A stretch of DNA of 10,530 bases from Clostridia bacterium (lineage in GTDB: Bacteria; Bacillota; Clostridia; Oscillospirales; Acutalibacteraceae): the NCBI GenBank assembly GCA_030536195.1, contig JAUNQL010000025.1, positions 1 to 10,530 of the forward strand, read 5' to 3'. Shown one piece after another: positions 1 through 7,069 of this stretch (within the stretch, counting starts at the first letter, position 1; the number at the start of each line of letters is the position of its first letter). Position numbers and translations under genes: made by a program. A model generated the notes under the pieces. The model worked only from the letters and a program-made list of their open reading frames with translations, searched no databases and had not been told where the DNA came from.

Positions 1-27
1 TAAAATTTATATGTGTTTAAAAACTTT

Positions 28-35
28 AGAGGGGG
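28..35 (+). promoter_or_regulatory. Ribosome binding site that fixes the start of the flavin oxidoreductase
   Basis: AGAGGGGG lies 7 bases upstream of the ATG at 43. The in-frame ATG at 13 has no comparable site before it, so the start at 43 is preferred. This removes ten residues that do not look like the family's N terminus. Confidence 0.8.
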
Positions 36-42
36 AAGCAAA

Positions 43-2019
43 ATGAACAACAAATACCCACTTCTACTTTCACCTGGAAAAATCGGTAGCGTAGAACTTC
101 GCAACAAAACTATTATGGCTGCTATGGGAATGAGCCAGTCAGATAATGGCTTTGTTAATCAGGCAACAATCAACCACTATGCCGAGCGCGCAAAAGGTGG
201 CGTCGGCGGTGTAATCGTTGAGGTTACATGTGTTGATACTCCACTTGGTCTCAACACCAAGGGTATGCTTGTAATTGATGACGACAAATACATTCCTGGA
301 ATGACTGACCTTGCAAATGCAATTCACGAGGGTGGATCAAAAGCCTTCCTCCAGATTTCTCATACAGGTCGTGGTGCTCGTCGCCCAATTATTGGCGACC
401 AGCCAGTTGGACCTTCTGCTGTTGCAATGCCTTACTCTTATATGATGGGCCTTGCAAACGAGACACCAAGAGAACTCACAATTCCTGAGATTAAGGAAAT
501 TGAAGAAAAATATGCTCAAGCTGCACTTCGTGCAAAAAAGGCTGGCTTTGATGGCGTTGAAATTCATAGCTGTGGATACTATCTTGGACAGCAGTTCCTT
601 TCAAAGACAGCAAATATTCGCACAGATGAATATGGCGGAAGTAAGGAAAACCGCATGCGTTTCCACAAGGAAATTGTTGCAAGAATCCGTGAGCTCTGTG
701 GCGAAGATTTCGCCATCCTCATTAAGATACCAGCAATGGAAATTGGTACTGCCGCAGGCATTTCACTCTTTGATGGTATTTACTACTTCAAAGAATTCCA
801 AAAGTGTGGCGTAGATGCAATTGAAGTTCTCGCTGGCAAATGGTCACCTGAGGCTGGCAAAAATGAAGCACCTGATTCTGCTTACAAAGATTGTATGGCA
901 GTAATCCTCAGTCTCCTTATGGAGATTGGTGTCTTCTTTGCAACAGGTAAGAAAAAGACTATCCCTTATATCGCAGGTGGACGTGCACAAAATCCAGTTG
1001 CAGCAGAAAAGGCACTTAAGGCTAAGAAGTGTGACTTTATCTTTATCGGACACGGACTCCTTGCTCAGCCAAACCTTGTTAACCTCATCGATGAGAATCG
1101 CGAGGATGAAATTAGACCTTGCATCGGCTGTGGACACTGCATTGACCACCAGCTTCAACACGGTGGCAAAGCTATTTGTTCAAGCAACCCAGTCCTCGCT
1201 CGTGGCGATAATGATTATTCGATCAAACCAGCTGATAACAAGAAGCATGTTGTTGTAATTGGTGCCGGCGTTGCCGGTGTTGAAGCTGCCCGTATCGCTG
1301 CAATGCGTGGTCACAAAGTTGACCTCTATGACAAGGACACAGAAGTTGGCGGTCAGATGAACCTCGCTGACAAGCCACCTTTCAAAGACAACTTCAAACT
1401 TTTGAAGCCTTATCTTGAGAGACAGCTTGAACTTACTGGTGTCAATGTACACCTTGGCACAGAGGTATCAAAGGAAGACATTCTTGGTATGAACGCAGAT
1501 GCTGTTGTATGTGCAACCGGCGTTATTCCATCAATGCTTAAGATTCCTGGCGCCGAGCGTGCAATTAACGCAAACGATGTTCTCGCCGGTGCAACAACTG
1601 GTAACAACGTAGTTGTTATCGGTGGTGGTTCAATCGGTTGCGAAACTGCTGAGCTCCTTAAAAAGCAAGGCAAGAACGTTGCCATCATTGAGATGACAGA
1701 CACCCTTGCTAGCAACACAGGTAAGACAAATCAGACAATACTCCTCAGCCACCTCAAAGGCCACGGCGTAAAATTATTTACAGAGGCAGCTGTTCAAAGT
1801 ATCACTGATAAGACAGTTGTTTACAAGGATAAGGATGGCAACGAGAAATCTCTTCCTGCAGACAGCGTAGTTATGTCAGTTGGTAACAAACCAAACACTG
1901 CTCTTTACGAATCACTCAAAGATGAAATCAAAGAAATCTACAACATCGGCGACTCAAACGGTGGCGGCATTATTCCAAATGCAGTATATGATGGTTACAC
2001 AGTAGGTAATCAGTTATAA
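43..2019 (+). CDS. NADH:flavin oxidoreductase, Old Yellow Enzyme / 2,4-dienoyl-CoA reductase-like, with Fe-S and FAD domains
   Basis: This is a 658-residue enzyme built like FadH, clostridial enoate reductase and BaiCD/BaiH. These cytoplasmic enzymes pass hydride from NAD(P)H through FAD, a 4Fe-4S cluster and FMN to an activated C=C bond. An FMN-binding TIM barrel spans about residues 5-345 and includes the family motif RTDEYGGS (193-200) and Tyr180, which aligns with the FadH proton-donor tyrosine. Four cysteines follow (360, 363, 366, 379) for the cluster. The C-terminal half holds an FAD Rossmann motif GAGVAG (407-412), an NAD(P) motif GGGSIG (527-532) and a late FAD-contact YNIGD (633-637). 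The frame is open from an ATG at 13, but I chose the ATG at 43 because AGAGGGGG lies 7 bases before it and homology begins right after it. It has its own terminator and no operon partner, so the substrate (enoate, dienoyl-CoA, steroid or other) cannot be read from context. The family is certain; the substrate is unknown. Confidence 0.93.
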   Translation: MNNKYPLLLSPGKIGSVELRNKTIMAAMGMSQSDNGFVNQATINHYAERAKGGVGGVIVEVTCVDTPLGLNTKGMLVIDDDKYIPGMTDLANAIHEGGSKAFLQISHTGRGARRPIIGDQPVGPSAVAMPYSYMMGLANETPRELTIPEIKEIEEKYAQAALRAKKAGFDGVEIHSCGYYLGQQFLSKTANIRTDEYGGSKENRMRFHKEIVARIRELCGEDFAILIKIPAMEIGTAAGISLFDGIYYFKEFQKCGVDAIEVLAGKWSPEAGKNEAPDSAYKDCMAVILSLLMEIGVFFATGKKKTIPYIAGGRAQNPVAAEKALKAKKCDFIFIGHGLLAQPNLVNLIDENREDEIRPCIGCGHCIDHQLQHGGKAICSSNPVLARGDNDYSIKPADNKKHVVVIGAGVAGVEAARIAAMRGHKVDLYDKDTEVGGQMNLADKPPFKDNFKLLKPYLERQLELTGVNVHLGTEVSKEDILGMNADAVVCATGVIPSMLKIPGAERAINANDVLAGATTGNNVVVIGGGSIGCETAELLKKQGKNVAIIEMTDTLASNTGKTNQTILLSHLKGHGVKLFTEAAVQSITDKTVVYKDKDGNEKSLPADSVVMSVGNKPNTALYESLKDEIKEIYNIGDSNGGGIIPNAVYDGYTVGNQL

Positions 2020-2030
2020 TATTTAAAATA

Positions 2031-2066
2031 AAAGGCTGTTCTGTCTTCACAGAGCAGCCTTTTTTT
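2031..2066 (+). terminator. Intrinsic terminator after the flavin oxidoreductase gene
   Basis: A 13-bp stem pairs 2032-2044 with 2049-2061. It has one G-T wobble, a 4-base loop CTTC and a run of T to 2066. It begins 12 bases after the stop codon. This is a strong rho-independent terminator and separates the oxidoreductase from the following two-gene unit. Confidence 0.93.
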
Positions 2067-2079
2067 GGTAAAATTTATT

Positions 2080-2085
2080 TATAAT
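2080..2085 (+). promoter_or_regulatory. Candidate -10 box for the dCMP deaminase-lipoprotein unit
   Basis: A perfect TATAAT lies between the upstream terminator and the deaminase start, 24 bases before the ATG, so the leader would be short. No good TTGACA-like -35 box is found 16-18 bases upstream, where the terminator stem sits. The whole stretch is AT-rich, so a chance match is possible. A promoter is expected in this gap because the preceding terminator is strong. Confidence 0.3.
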
Positions 2086-2109
2086 TTATAAGTTTTAGGA
2101 GAGAAACAT

Positions 2110-2610
2110 ATGCCAAAAAGAGCTGACTACATATCTTGGGATGAATACTTCATTGGTGTTGCAAAACTCGCATCATTGAGATCTAAGGATCCAAACACTC
2201 AAGTAGGCGCATGCATAGTAAATCAAAACAATAAGATTATGTCTGTTGGATACAACGGTTTTCCTTGCGGATGTTCAGATGATGATTTCCCATGGGAGCG
2301 CAGTGCTGAATGCGAAACCGATACAAAGTATCCTTATGTTTGCCATGCGGAACTCAACGCAATTCTCAACAATGAGGGTGGCGACCTCCACGGCTGCAAA
2401 ATCTATGTTGCTCTCTTCCCATGCAACGAATGCGCAAAGGCAATAATTCAATGTGGCATCTCTGAAGTTGTTTATCTTTCCGATAAATATAAAGATACTC
2501 CACTTACAAAAGCTTCACGCAAAATGCTCGAGTCCGCTGGTGTAAAACTTACACCTATAGGCCCACATGCAGAAGAAATTGTTTTAGACCTTCGTGAAGA
2601 AAACGTTTAA
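2110..2610 (+). CDS. Deoxycytidylate (dCMP) deaminase, zinc-dependent
   Basis: This 166-residue enzyme of the cytidine/deoxycytidylate deaminase superfamily is predicted to convert dCMP to dUMP in the cytoplasm, feeding thymidylate synthase. The catalytic motif CHAELNAI (78-85) supplies the zinc ligand His79 and proton shuttle Glu81. PCNEC (104-108) supplies Cys105 and Cys108. The YNGFP segment (48-52) matches the nucleotide-binding region of dCMP deaminases. Segments such as DTKYPYVCHAELNAI and YVALFPCNECAK look very close to human DCTD as I recall it. They look less like Bacillus ComEB, which has extra Cys/His residues for a second metal site; those are not evident here. The length is near that of DCTD (178 residues). 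The start is supported by AGGAGAG at 2097-2103. The next gene starts 12 bases downstream, so the two are probably cotranscribed. The assignment is strong; dCTP/dTTP allostery is plausible from the family but unproven. Confidence 0.92.
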   Translation: MPKRADYISWDEYFIGVAKLASLRSKDPNTQVGACIVNQNNKIMSVGYNGFPCGCSDDDFPWERSAECETDTKYPYVCHAELNAILNNEGGDLHGCKIYVALFPCNECAKAIIQCGISEVVYLSDKYKDTPLTKASRKMLESAGVKLTPIGPHAEEIVLDLREENV

Positions 2611-2622
2611 TAAGGTGATACT

Positions 2623-3138
2623 ATGAAAAAGATAGTTTGCTTACTCCTATCTCTTGCTTTTATATTTGCTTTAACAGCTTGCCAAAAAGTTCCAGATGCA
2701 GTAGAAACTGATGATATCACTGAGATGTCTGGAAATGATGGTGGCAATGGAATTGCAAATCCACTCATCGAAATGACAAAGGATGAATTTGAAAGCAAGT
2801 ACGGTGCTACATTCGTTCCAGAGGATGCTGATGAAAATGTAGTCTACATATACATCAATGGCACTGACATTAAAGAGATTATATTTACACGTTCTGACGT
2901 TAAATATACCTTCCGCTACAAGGAGGGCAATGAAGAAGATATCTCTGGAATGTACTGTGAGTGGAATACCGAGAAAACCGATAACTACTCAATTAACTTA
3001 GATAAAGGTGACGAGAAAGCCGGTATGATTTCTTGGTACTACAACGAAACAAACTACAGCATCTCAATGAACAGCAAGTCAGATAAGGAAACACTTGTCA
3101 AAGTAGCTGATCAATACTATGATGCATATTGCAAATAA
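2623..3138 (+). CDS. Small secreted lipoprotein of unknown function
   Basis: This 171-residue protein starts with a lipoprotein signal: Lys2-Lys3, a hydrophobic stretch (about 4-18) and the lipobox LTAC with Cys20 as the predicted lipidated residue. It should therefore be anchored on the outer face of the cytoplasmic membrane. A short acidic linker (about 24-45) leads into a small beta-rich domain. Its features, NPLIEMT (46-52), GNEEDISG (102-109) and ISWYYNETNYSI (136-147), recall an uncharacterised clostridial lipoprotein type, perhaps related to DUF4367. That family link is from memory and tentative. The start has AAGGTGA at 2612-2618. The gene follows the dCMP deaminase by 12 bases and ends at the shared terminator, which implies cotranscription, but no functional link is obvious. 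Being a lipoprotein is well supported; the role is unknown. Confidence 0.85.
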   Translation: MKKIVCLLLSLAFIFALTACQKVPDAVETDDITEMSGNDGGNGIANPLIEMTKDEFESKYGATFVPEDADENVVYIYINGTDIKEIIFTRSDVKYTFRYKEGNEEDISGMYCEWNTEKTDNYSINLDKGDEKAGMISWYYNETNYSISMNSKSDKETLVKVADQYYDAYCK

Positions 3139-3151
3139 AACAAAATAAGTA

Positions 3152-3196
3152 TTAAAAGACCCTTGGTAAGGAAACTTACCAAGGGTTTTCTTTTAA
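3152..3196. terminator. Bidirectional intrinsic terminator between convergent operons
   Basis: A perfect 12-bp stem (3159-3170 with 3175-3186) closes on a GAAA loop. On the + strand it is followed by TTTTCTTTT. Read on the - strand, the same stem is followed by CTTTTAATA. The AT-rich feet can extend the pairing by a bulge. It begins 13 bases after the lipoprotein stop. The LCP gene's TAA stop (3193-3195) lies at its right foot. It therefore probably ends both the + strand deaminase-lipoprotein unit and the - strand gyrase operon. Confidence 0.9.
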
Positions 3197-4467
3197 TATA
3201 AAACTGAAACTCTATCTGGATCAATTTCAATTGTAGTTGTTCCATAAAGAGTCTTTTGAAGTTCTTGGGCTGCTGCTGGATAGTCAACAATCCATATCCA
3301 CTGGCTACCAGCATATCCACTCTTGCAAAGTTTCTCTGATGGAACAGCCATCTGCTCTATATCATACTTGAGCCAACCGCTTGTAATTGCATCGCCTGCA
3401 TATCCAAGAATGGTTGTTTTGCTCATATCAGTTGTGATATATGGGAATACGTTATTTACTACATTGTTGAGCTGTGAAAGACTTGCATTTTTCATGCTGC
3501 TCAATGTGGAAGTAATAACCCTGCGCTGGCGCTCGGTTCTGTTGATATCAGAATCGAGTTTTCTGATACGACAGAATGTGAGTGCCATTTCACCATCAAG
3601 ATGATTGGTGCCAGTAACGTATGGCTTTGGTTGCGCATTTCCAGTAAGGGACCATTCGTACCAAGTCTCATTGAGGAAGGTTGCTTCCTTTTCCGTTACG
3701 TAAACATCAACTCCACCAAGTGCATTAATTACCTTTGGGAAAGTCTGATAATTTACGATTGCATAATCATCAATCTTTACCTTGTAATTGTTCTCAATTG
3801 TTGAGAGCAAAACGCTAATTCCACCCTTTGAATAAGCCCAGTTGAGTTTACCATAAGTTGGGCTGCCCTTCTTTGGAACAATGTAGGTATAACTATCTCT
3901 ATAAAGTGAAGCCAATGTGATCTTCTGAGTTTTCTCATTAACTGATGCAATAATCATTGAGTCTGTGCATCCACTAACTGAATCAAGACCAATGAGAAGA
4001 ATATTTTTTACGTCTTTAGAGGACATTTTTTTCTCATCGTTTTGAGCCCAATTTTTAATAATGCCATTCAGTGCATCAGCTAAATCCTCAAGCCCCTCCA
4101 TGTCAACTTCCTCTGTTACTTCTGCAACTGGTTCCTCATCAGCTGTTCCAAGTAAAGAAAGTTTTGACCAAACAAAGATACCAACAACAAGCAAAACTAC
4201 TATCAATAAAGCAACAACAATAATTATTGTCTTTTGCTTCTTTGTTCTATGTCTCCAGAAATATTTTAGCTTATCGCCAAAAGTTTCCTTCTTGCTCCTT
4301 GTCTTCCTTACAGGTTCTGCTGTTTGCTTTTTCTTCTTAGCAGGCTTTTTGTAAGTAGGCTTTGTTGAGCTTCTCTGTTTTTGAGGAATATTTCTTGCTG
4401 TCTTACCAGAAGAAGTGCTTCTCTGAGAACTAGCATGTCTTGGCTGATAATCGTCTTGTTTTGACAT
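3193..4467 (-). CDS. LytR-CpsA-Psr (LCP) family cell-wall glycopolymer ligase
   Basis: This is a 424-residue single-pass membrane protein. LCP enzymes move undecaprenyl-linked anionic polymers such as teichoic acid or capsule onto peptidoglycan outside the cell. The N-terminal 79 residues are low-complexity and strongly basic (26 Lys/Arg against 5 Asp/Glu) and should be cytoplasmic. A transmembrane helix spans about 80-100. An acidic linker follows, then the LCP domain at about 152-320. Family residues visible include NILLIGLD (155-162), TDS (168-170), LYRDSY (188-193), a NYQTF segment with GGVDV (251-255), and the arginine cluster Arg300, Arg302, Asp307, Arg310, Arg313 that binds the lipid pyrophosphate. 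About 100 further residues form the C-terminal tail. The ATG begins one base after the gyrA stop and its ribosome binding site is inside gyrA, so translation is probably coupled to gyrA. It is the last gene of the operon. The family is confident; the polymer attached is unknown. Confidence 0.92.
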   Translation of the reverse strand: MSKQDDYQPRHASSQRSTSSGKTARNIPQKQRSSTKPTYKKPAKKKKQTAEPVRKTRSKKETFGDKLKYFWRHRTKKQKTIIIVVALLIVVLLVVGIFVWSKLSLLGTADEEPVAEVTEEVDMEGLEDLADALNGIIKNWAQNDEKKMSSKDVKNILLIGLDSVSGCTDSMIIASVNEKTQKITLASLYRDSYTYIVPKKGSPTYGKLNWAYSKGGISVLLSTIENNYKVKIDDYAIVNYQTFPKVINALGGVDVYVTEKEATFLNETWYEWSLTGNAQPKPYVTGTNHLDGEMALTFCRIRKLDSDINRTERQRRVITSTLSSMKNASLSQLNNVVNNVFPYITTDMSKTTILGYAGDAITSGWLKYDIEQMAVPSEKLCKSGYAGSQWIWIVDYPAAAQELQKTLYGTTTIEIDPDRVSVLY

Positions 4468-4468
4468 T

Positions 4469-7054
4469 TTATTCCTCTACCTCTGCTGATTCTTCTGCCT
4501 CTGCTGTTTCTTTAACTTCTGATGTTTCCTCATCATCAAGTTCGGATGAATCGGTCTCTATCTCTTGCTTTTCCCATTCCTCACGAATAGTTGCAAGAGT
4601 GATTACCTTGTCCTCATCCTCCTTGATTCTCATAACCTTAACGCCCTTTGCTGGACGAGTAACAAGGTTAACTTCCTCAGAAGAAATACGGATGATAACA
4701 CCATTTGCTGAGATCATGATAAGTTCATCCTCTGGTTCAACCATACGGATTGCTGCAACCTTACCAAATCTATCAACACGGTAGTTGAGAAGTCCTGAGC
4801 CGCCACGCTTTTGTACCTTGTAATCCTCTGGATTAGAGCGACGGCCATAACCCATTTCAGATACAGTAAATACAGTAGCGTTTTCACGAATTACGTCGAA
4901 ACCAACAACGTAGTCATCAGCTTTCTTGAACGCAATTGCCTTAACACCACGAGCAGTTCTGCCAAGCTCACGAGCGTCAGTCTCGTGGAAGCGAATGCTC
5001 ATACCCTCGTGTGTTGCAACGAGAAGGTCGTCGTTGCCAGATGTGAGGTGTACCCAAGAAAGTTCATCGTCATCGTCAAGGTTAATTGCGATAAGGCCTG
5101 ACTTTCTAACGTTCTTGTACTGCTCAAGAAGTGTACGTTTAATAATACCCTTCTTGGTCATCATACATACGTACTCACCATCTGCTTCACCAGGAATGCG
5201 AAGAAGTTGAGTAACTTTTTCGCCTGGCATAAGTGGCAATACGTTAACCATATTTGTGCCCTTTGCTTGACGAGATGCCTCTGGAATCTCATAAGCTTTG
5301 AGCCTGTAACAACGGCCAAGATTTGTAAAGAACATTACAAATTCGTGGGTTGTACATGTGAACATTGTAGATGTGATATCCTCTTCCTTCTGAGTCATAC
5401 CAGAGATACCACGGCCACCGCGGTGCTGCTTTTGATACTCAGTTGTTGGCATACGCTTAACATATCCCATCTCAGTAAGAGTGATAACAGATGCTTCCTC
5501 GGGAATGAGGTCCTCAATATCTACTTCACCTGATACGTTGCAGATTTCTGTACGTCTCTCATCGCCGAACTTGTCAGCTATCTGGCGAGACTCATCCTTG
5601 ATAAGTTCCATGAGTTTGTGCTCATCAGCAAGGAGTTCCTCATATTCTGCAATCTTGATATGGATAGAATCGAGTTCATCCATAATCTTCTTAATTTCAA
5701 GACCTGCAAGTTGTCCAAGTCGGAATGCAACGATTGCTGATGCCTGTGGATCATCAAAACCGAATTTCTCCATGATAGCAACCTTAGCTTCTGCTTGGCC
5801 ACCCTTACATTTACGGATTGTATCAATAATGTCGTCAACAATATCAATTGCCTTTGCAAGACCCTCTAAGATGTGAGCACGCTCGCGAGCCTTGTTAAGT
5901 TCAAACTTTGTACGACGAGTAACGATATCTTTCTGGAAATTGATAAATTCCTGAAGATATTCCTTGAGTGACAAAATCTTTGGCTGGCCATCAACAATAC
6001 AGAGGTTGATTACGCCGAAAGATGACTGAAGTTGTGTGTATTGGAAAAGTTGATTGAGAATAACATTTGGATTTGCATCTCTCTTGATATCAATAGAGAT
6101 GTACATACCATGTCTTGATGAGTAATCGTTAACGTCTGCGATACCATCAACTTTCTTTTCCTTAACAAGGTCAGCGATTGATTCGATAAGACGAGCTTTA
6201 TTTACGCCATAAGGAATCTCTGTAACCTTAATTTCATAACGGCCATTTGCTTTTTCAATGATTTCAGTACGAGCACGAACTGTGATTTTACCACGGCCAG
6301 TTGCGTATGCAGCACGGATACCAGAACGTCCCATGATAATTCCTGATGTTGGGAAGTCAGGACCTGGGATGTGCTCCATGAGTTCTGCAATCTCTATGTC
6401 AGGATTATCAATGATTGCACACATTCCGTTGATAACCTCGGTGAGGTTATGAGGTGGAATGTTGGTTGCCATACCAACGGCAATACCCATTGAACCATTG
6501 ACGAGAAGGTTTGGAAAACGAACAGGTAAAACTGTTGGTTCCTTCAAACGGTCATCGTAGTTTGGAATAAAATCTACTGTGTCCTTGTCGATGTCAGACA
6601 TCATCTTTACAGAGAGCTTTGACATACGGGACTCGGTATAACGGTATGCAGCAGGTGGGTCACCATCGATTGAACCGAAGTTACCATGACCATCAACGAG
6701 AGTATATCTCATTGAGAAGTCCTGAGCGAGACGAACCATAGCATCATAAACTGATGCGTCACCATGTGGATGATAACGACCGAGCACTGAACCTACGGTA
6801 TCAGCGCACTTACGATATGCCTTATCTGGTGTCAAACCATTTTCGTGCATGGTGTAGATAATTCTTCTGTGAACTGGCTTTAAACCATCCCTTACATCTG
6901 GGAGTGCACGAGAGATGATTACTGACATTGAGTAATCGAGGAATGATTTACGCATCTCAGTGTCGAGATCTACGTTGACAACTTTTGTATTTTCAAGATT
7001 CTCACGGAATTCTTGTTCTTTCTGCTTCTGAATTTCAGAACTAATCTTTGCCAC
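4469..7054 (-). CDS. gyrA: DNA gyrase subunit A
   Basis: This 861-residue subunit, with GyrB, forms the A2B2 enzyme that introduces negative supercoils using ATP. Catalytic Tyr139 with Arg138 lies in AAYRYTESRM, preceded by the GNFGSIDGD signature (124-132). The winged-helix and tower region runs to about 500. The C-terminal DNA-wrapping pinwheel runs from about 503 to 825, with a GyrA box QHRGGRG (543-549) and a related QKRGGSG (748-754). These features, and its place directly after gyrB, favour gyrase over ParC. In the quinolone-resistance region HPHGDASVYD (95-104), the position equivalent to E. coli Ser83 is Ala100, while the acidic residue equivalent to Asp87 is kept (Asp104). The last 31 residues are very acidic (16 Asp/Glu, 1 Lys). 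The start is GTG, with AAGGAGG 8 bases upstream; the nearby ATG at 7061 is in another frame and soon stops. It lies 13 bases after gyrB. Confidence 0.98.
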   Translation of the reverse strand: MAKISSEIQKQKEQEFRENLENTKVVNVDLDTEMRKSFLDYSMSVIISRALPDVRDGLKPVHRRIIYTMHENGLTPDKAYRKCADTVGSVLGRYHPHGDASVYDAMVRLAQDFSMRYTLVDGHGNFGSIDGDPPAAYRYTESRMSKLSVKMMSDIDKDTVDFIPNYDDRLKEPTVLPVRFPNLLVNGSMGIAVGMATNIPPHNLTEVINGMCAIIDNPDIEIAELMEHIPGPDFPTSGIIMGRSGIRAAYATGRGKITVRARTEIIEKANGRYEIKVTEIPYGVNKARLIESIADLVKEKKVDGIADVNDYSSRHGMYISIDIKRDANPNVILNQLFQYTQLQSSFGVINLCIVDGQPKILSLKEYLQEFINFQKDIVTRRTKFELNKARERAHILEGLAKAIDIVDDIIDTIRKCKGGQAEAKVAIMEKFGFDDPQASAIVAFRLGQLAGLEIKKIMDELDSIHIKIAEYEELLADEHKLMELIKDESRQIADKFGDERRTEICNVSGEVDIEDLIPEEASVITLTEMGYVKRMPTTEYQKQHRGGRGISGMTQKEEDITSTMFTCTTHEFVMFFTNLGRCYRLKAYEIPEASRQAKGTNMVNVLPLMPGEKVTQLLRIPGEADGEYVCMMTKKGIIKRTLLEQYKNVRKSGLIAINLDDDDELSWVHLTSGNDDLLVATHEGMSIRFHETDARELGRTARGVKAIAFKKADDYVVGFDVIRENATVFTVSEMGYGRRSNPEDYKVQKRGGSGLLNYRVDRFGKVAAIRMVEPEDELIMISANGVIIRISSEEVNLVTRPAKGVKVMRIKEDEDKVITLATIREEWEKQEIETDSSELDDEETSEVKETAEAEESAEVEE
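4472..4478 (-). promoter_or_regulatory. Ribosome binding site of the LCP gene, inside the last codons of gyrA
   Basis: On the - strand AGAGGAA lies 4 bases before the gyrA stop side boundary and just upstream of the LCP ATG. It overlaps the last Glu codons of gyrA. Only one base separates the gyrA TAA from the ATG, an arrangement typical of coupled translation. Confidence 0.75.
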
Positions 7055-7062
7055 TTATCATC

Positions 7063-7069
7063 CCTCCTT
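7063..7069 (-). promoter_or_regulatory. Ribosome binding site of gyrA, overlapping the gyrB stop codon
   Basis: A consensus AAGGAGG on the - strand sits 8 bases before a GTG start. Its two leading A bases are the last two bases of the gyrB TAA. This site decides the GTG start and suggests that ribosomes finishing gyrB also load gyrA. Confidence 0.85.

Noticed and set aside
13..42. Earlier ATG start for the flavin oxidoreductase
   Set aside because: The extra ten residues span the ribosome binding site of the ATG at 43 and do not resemble the family's N terminus.
452..814. 120-codon open frame on the + strand in a second frame
   Set aside because: It overlaps the well-conserved TIM barrel of the flavin oxidoreductase in another frame and has no recognisable domain.
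748..840. Possible link of the oxidoreductase to bile-acid 7-dehydroxylation (BaiCD/BaiH)
   Set aside because: Similarity is only at family level and no other bai gene is nearby, so a specific bile-acid role cannot be claimed.
543..5427. Second copy of the GyrA box (QKRGGSG, residues 748-754) as a sign of duplication in gyrA
   Set aside because: Related box-like motifs recur in the pinwheel blades of GyrA proteins, so this is normal domain architecture.
5481..5876. 131-codon open frame on the + strand, Ser-rich translation
   Set aside because: It lies entirely antisense to gyrA, whose protein is conserved here. The Ser-rich product is what antisense codons of this gene would give, and no ribosome binding site was seen.
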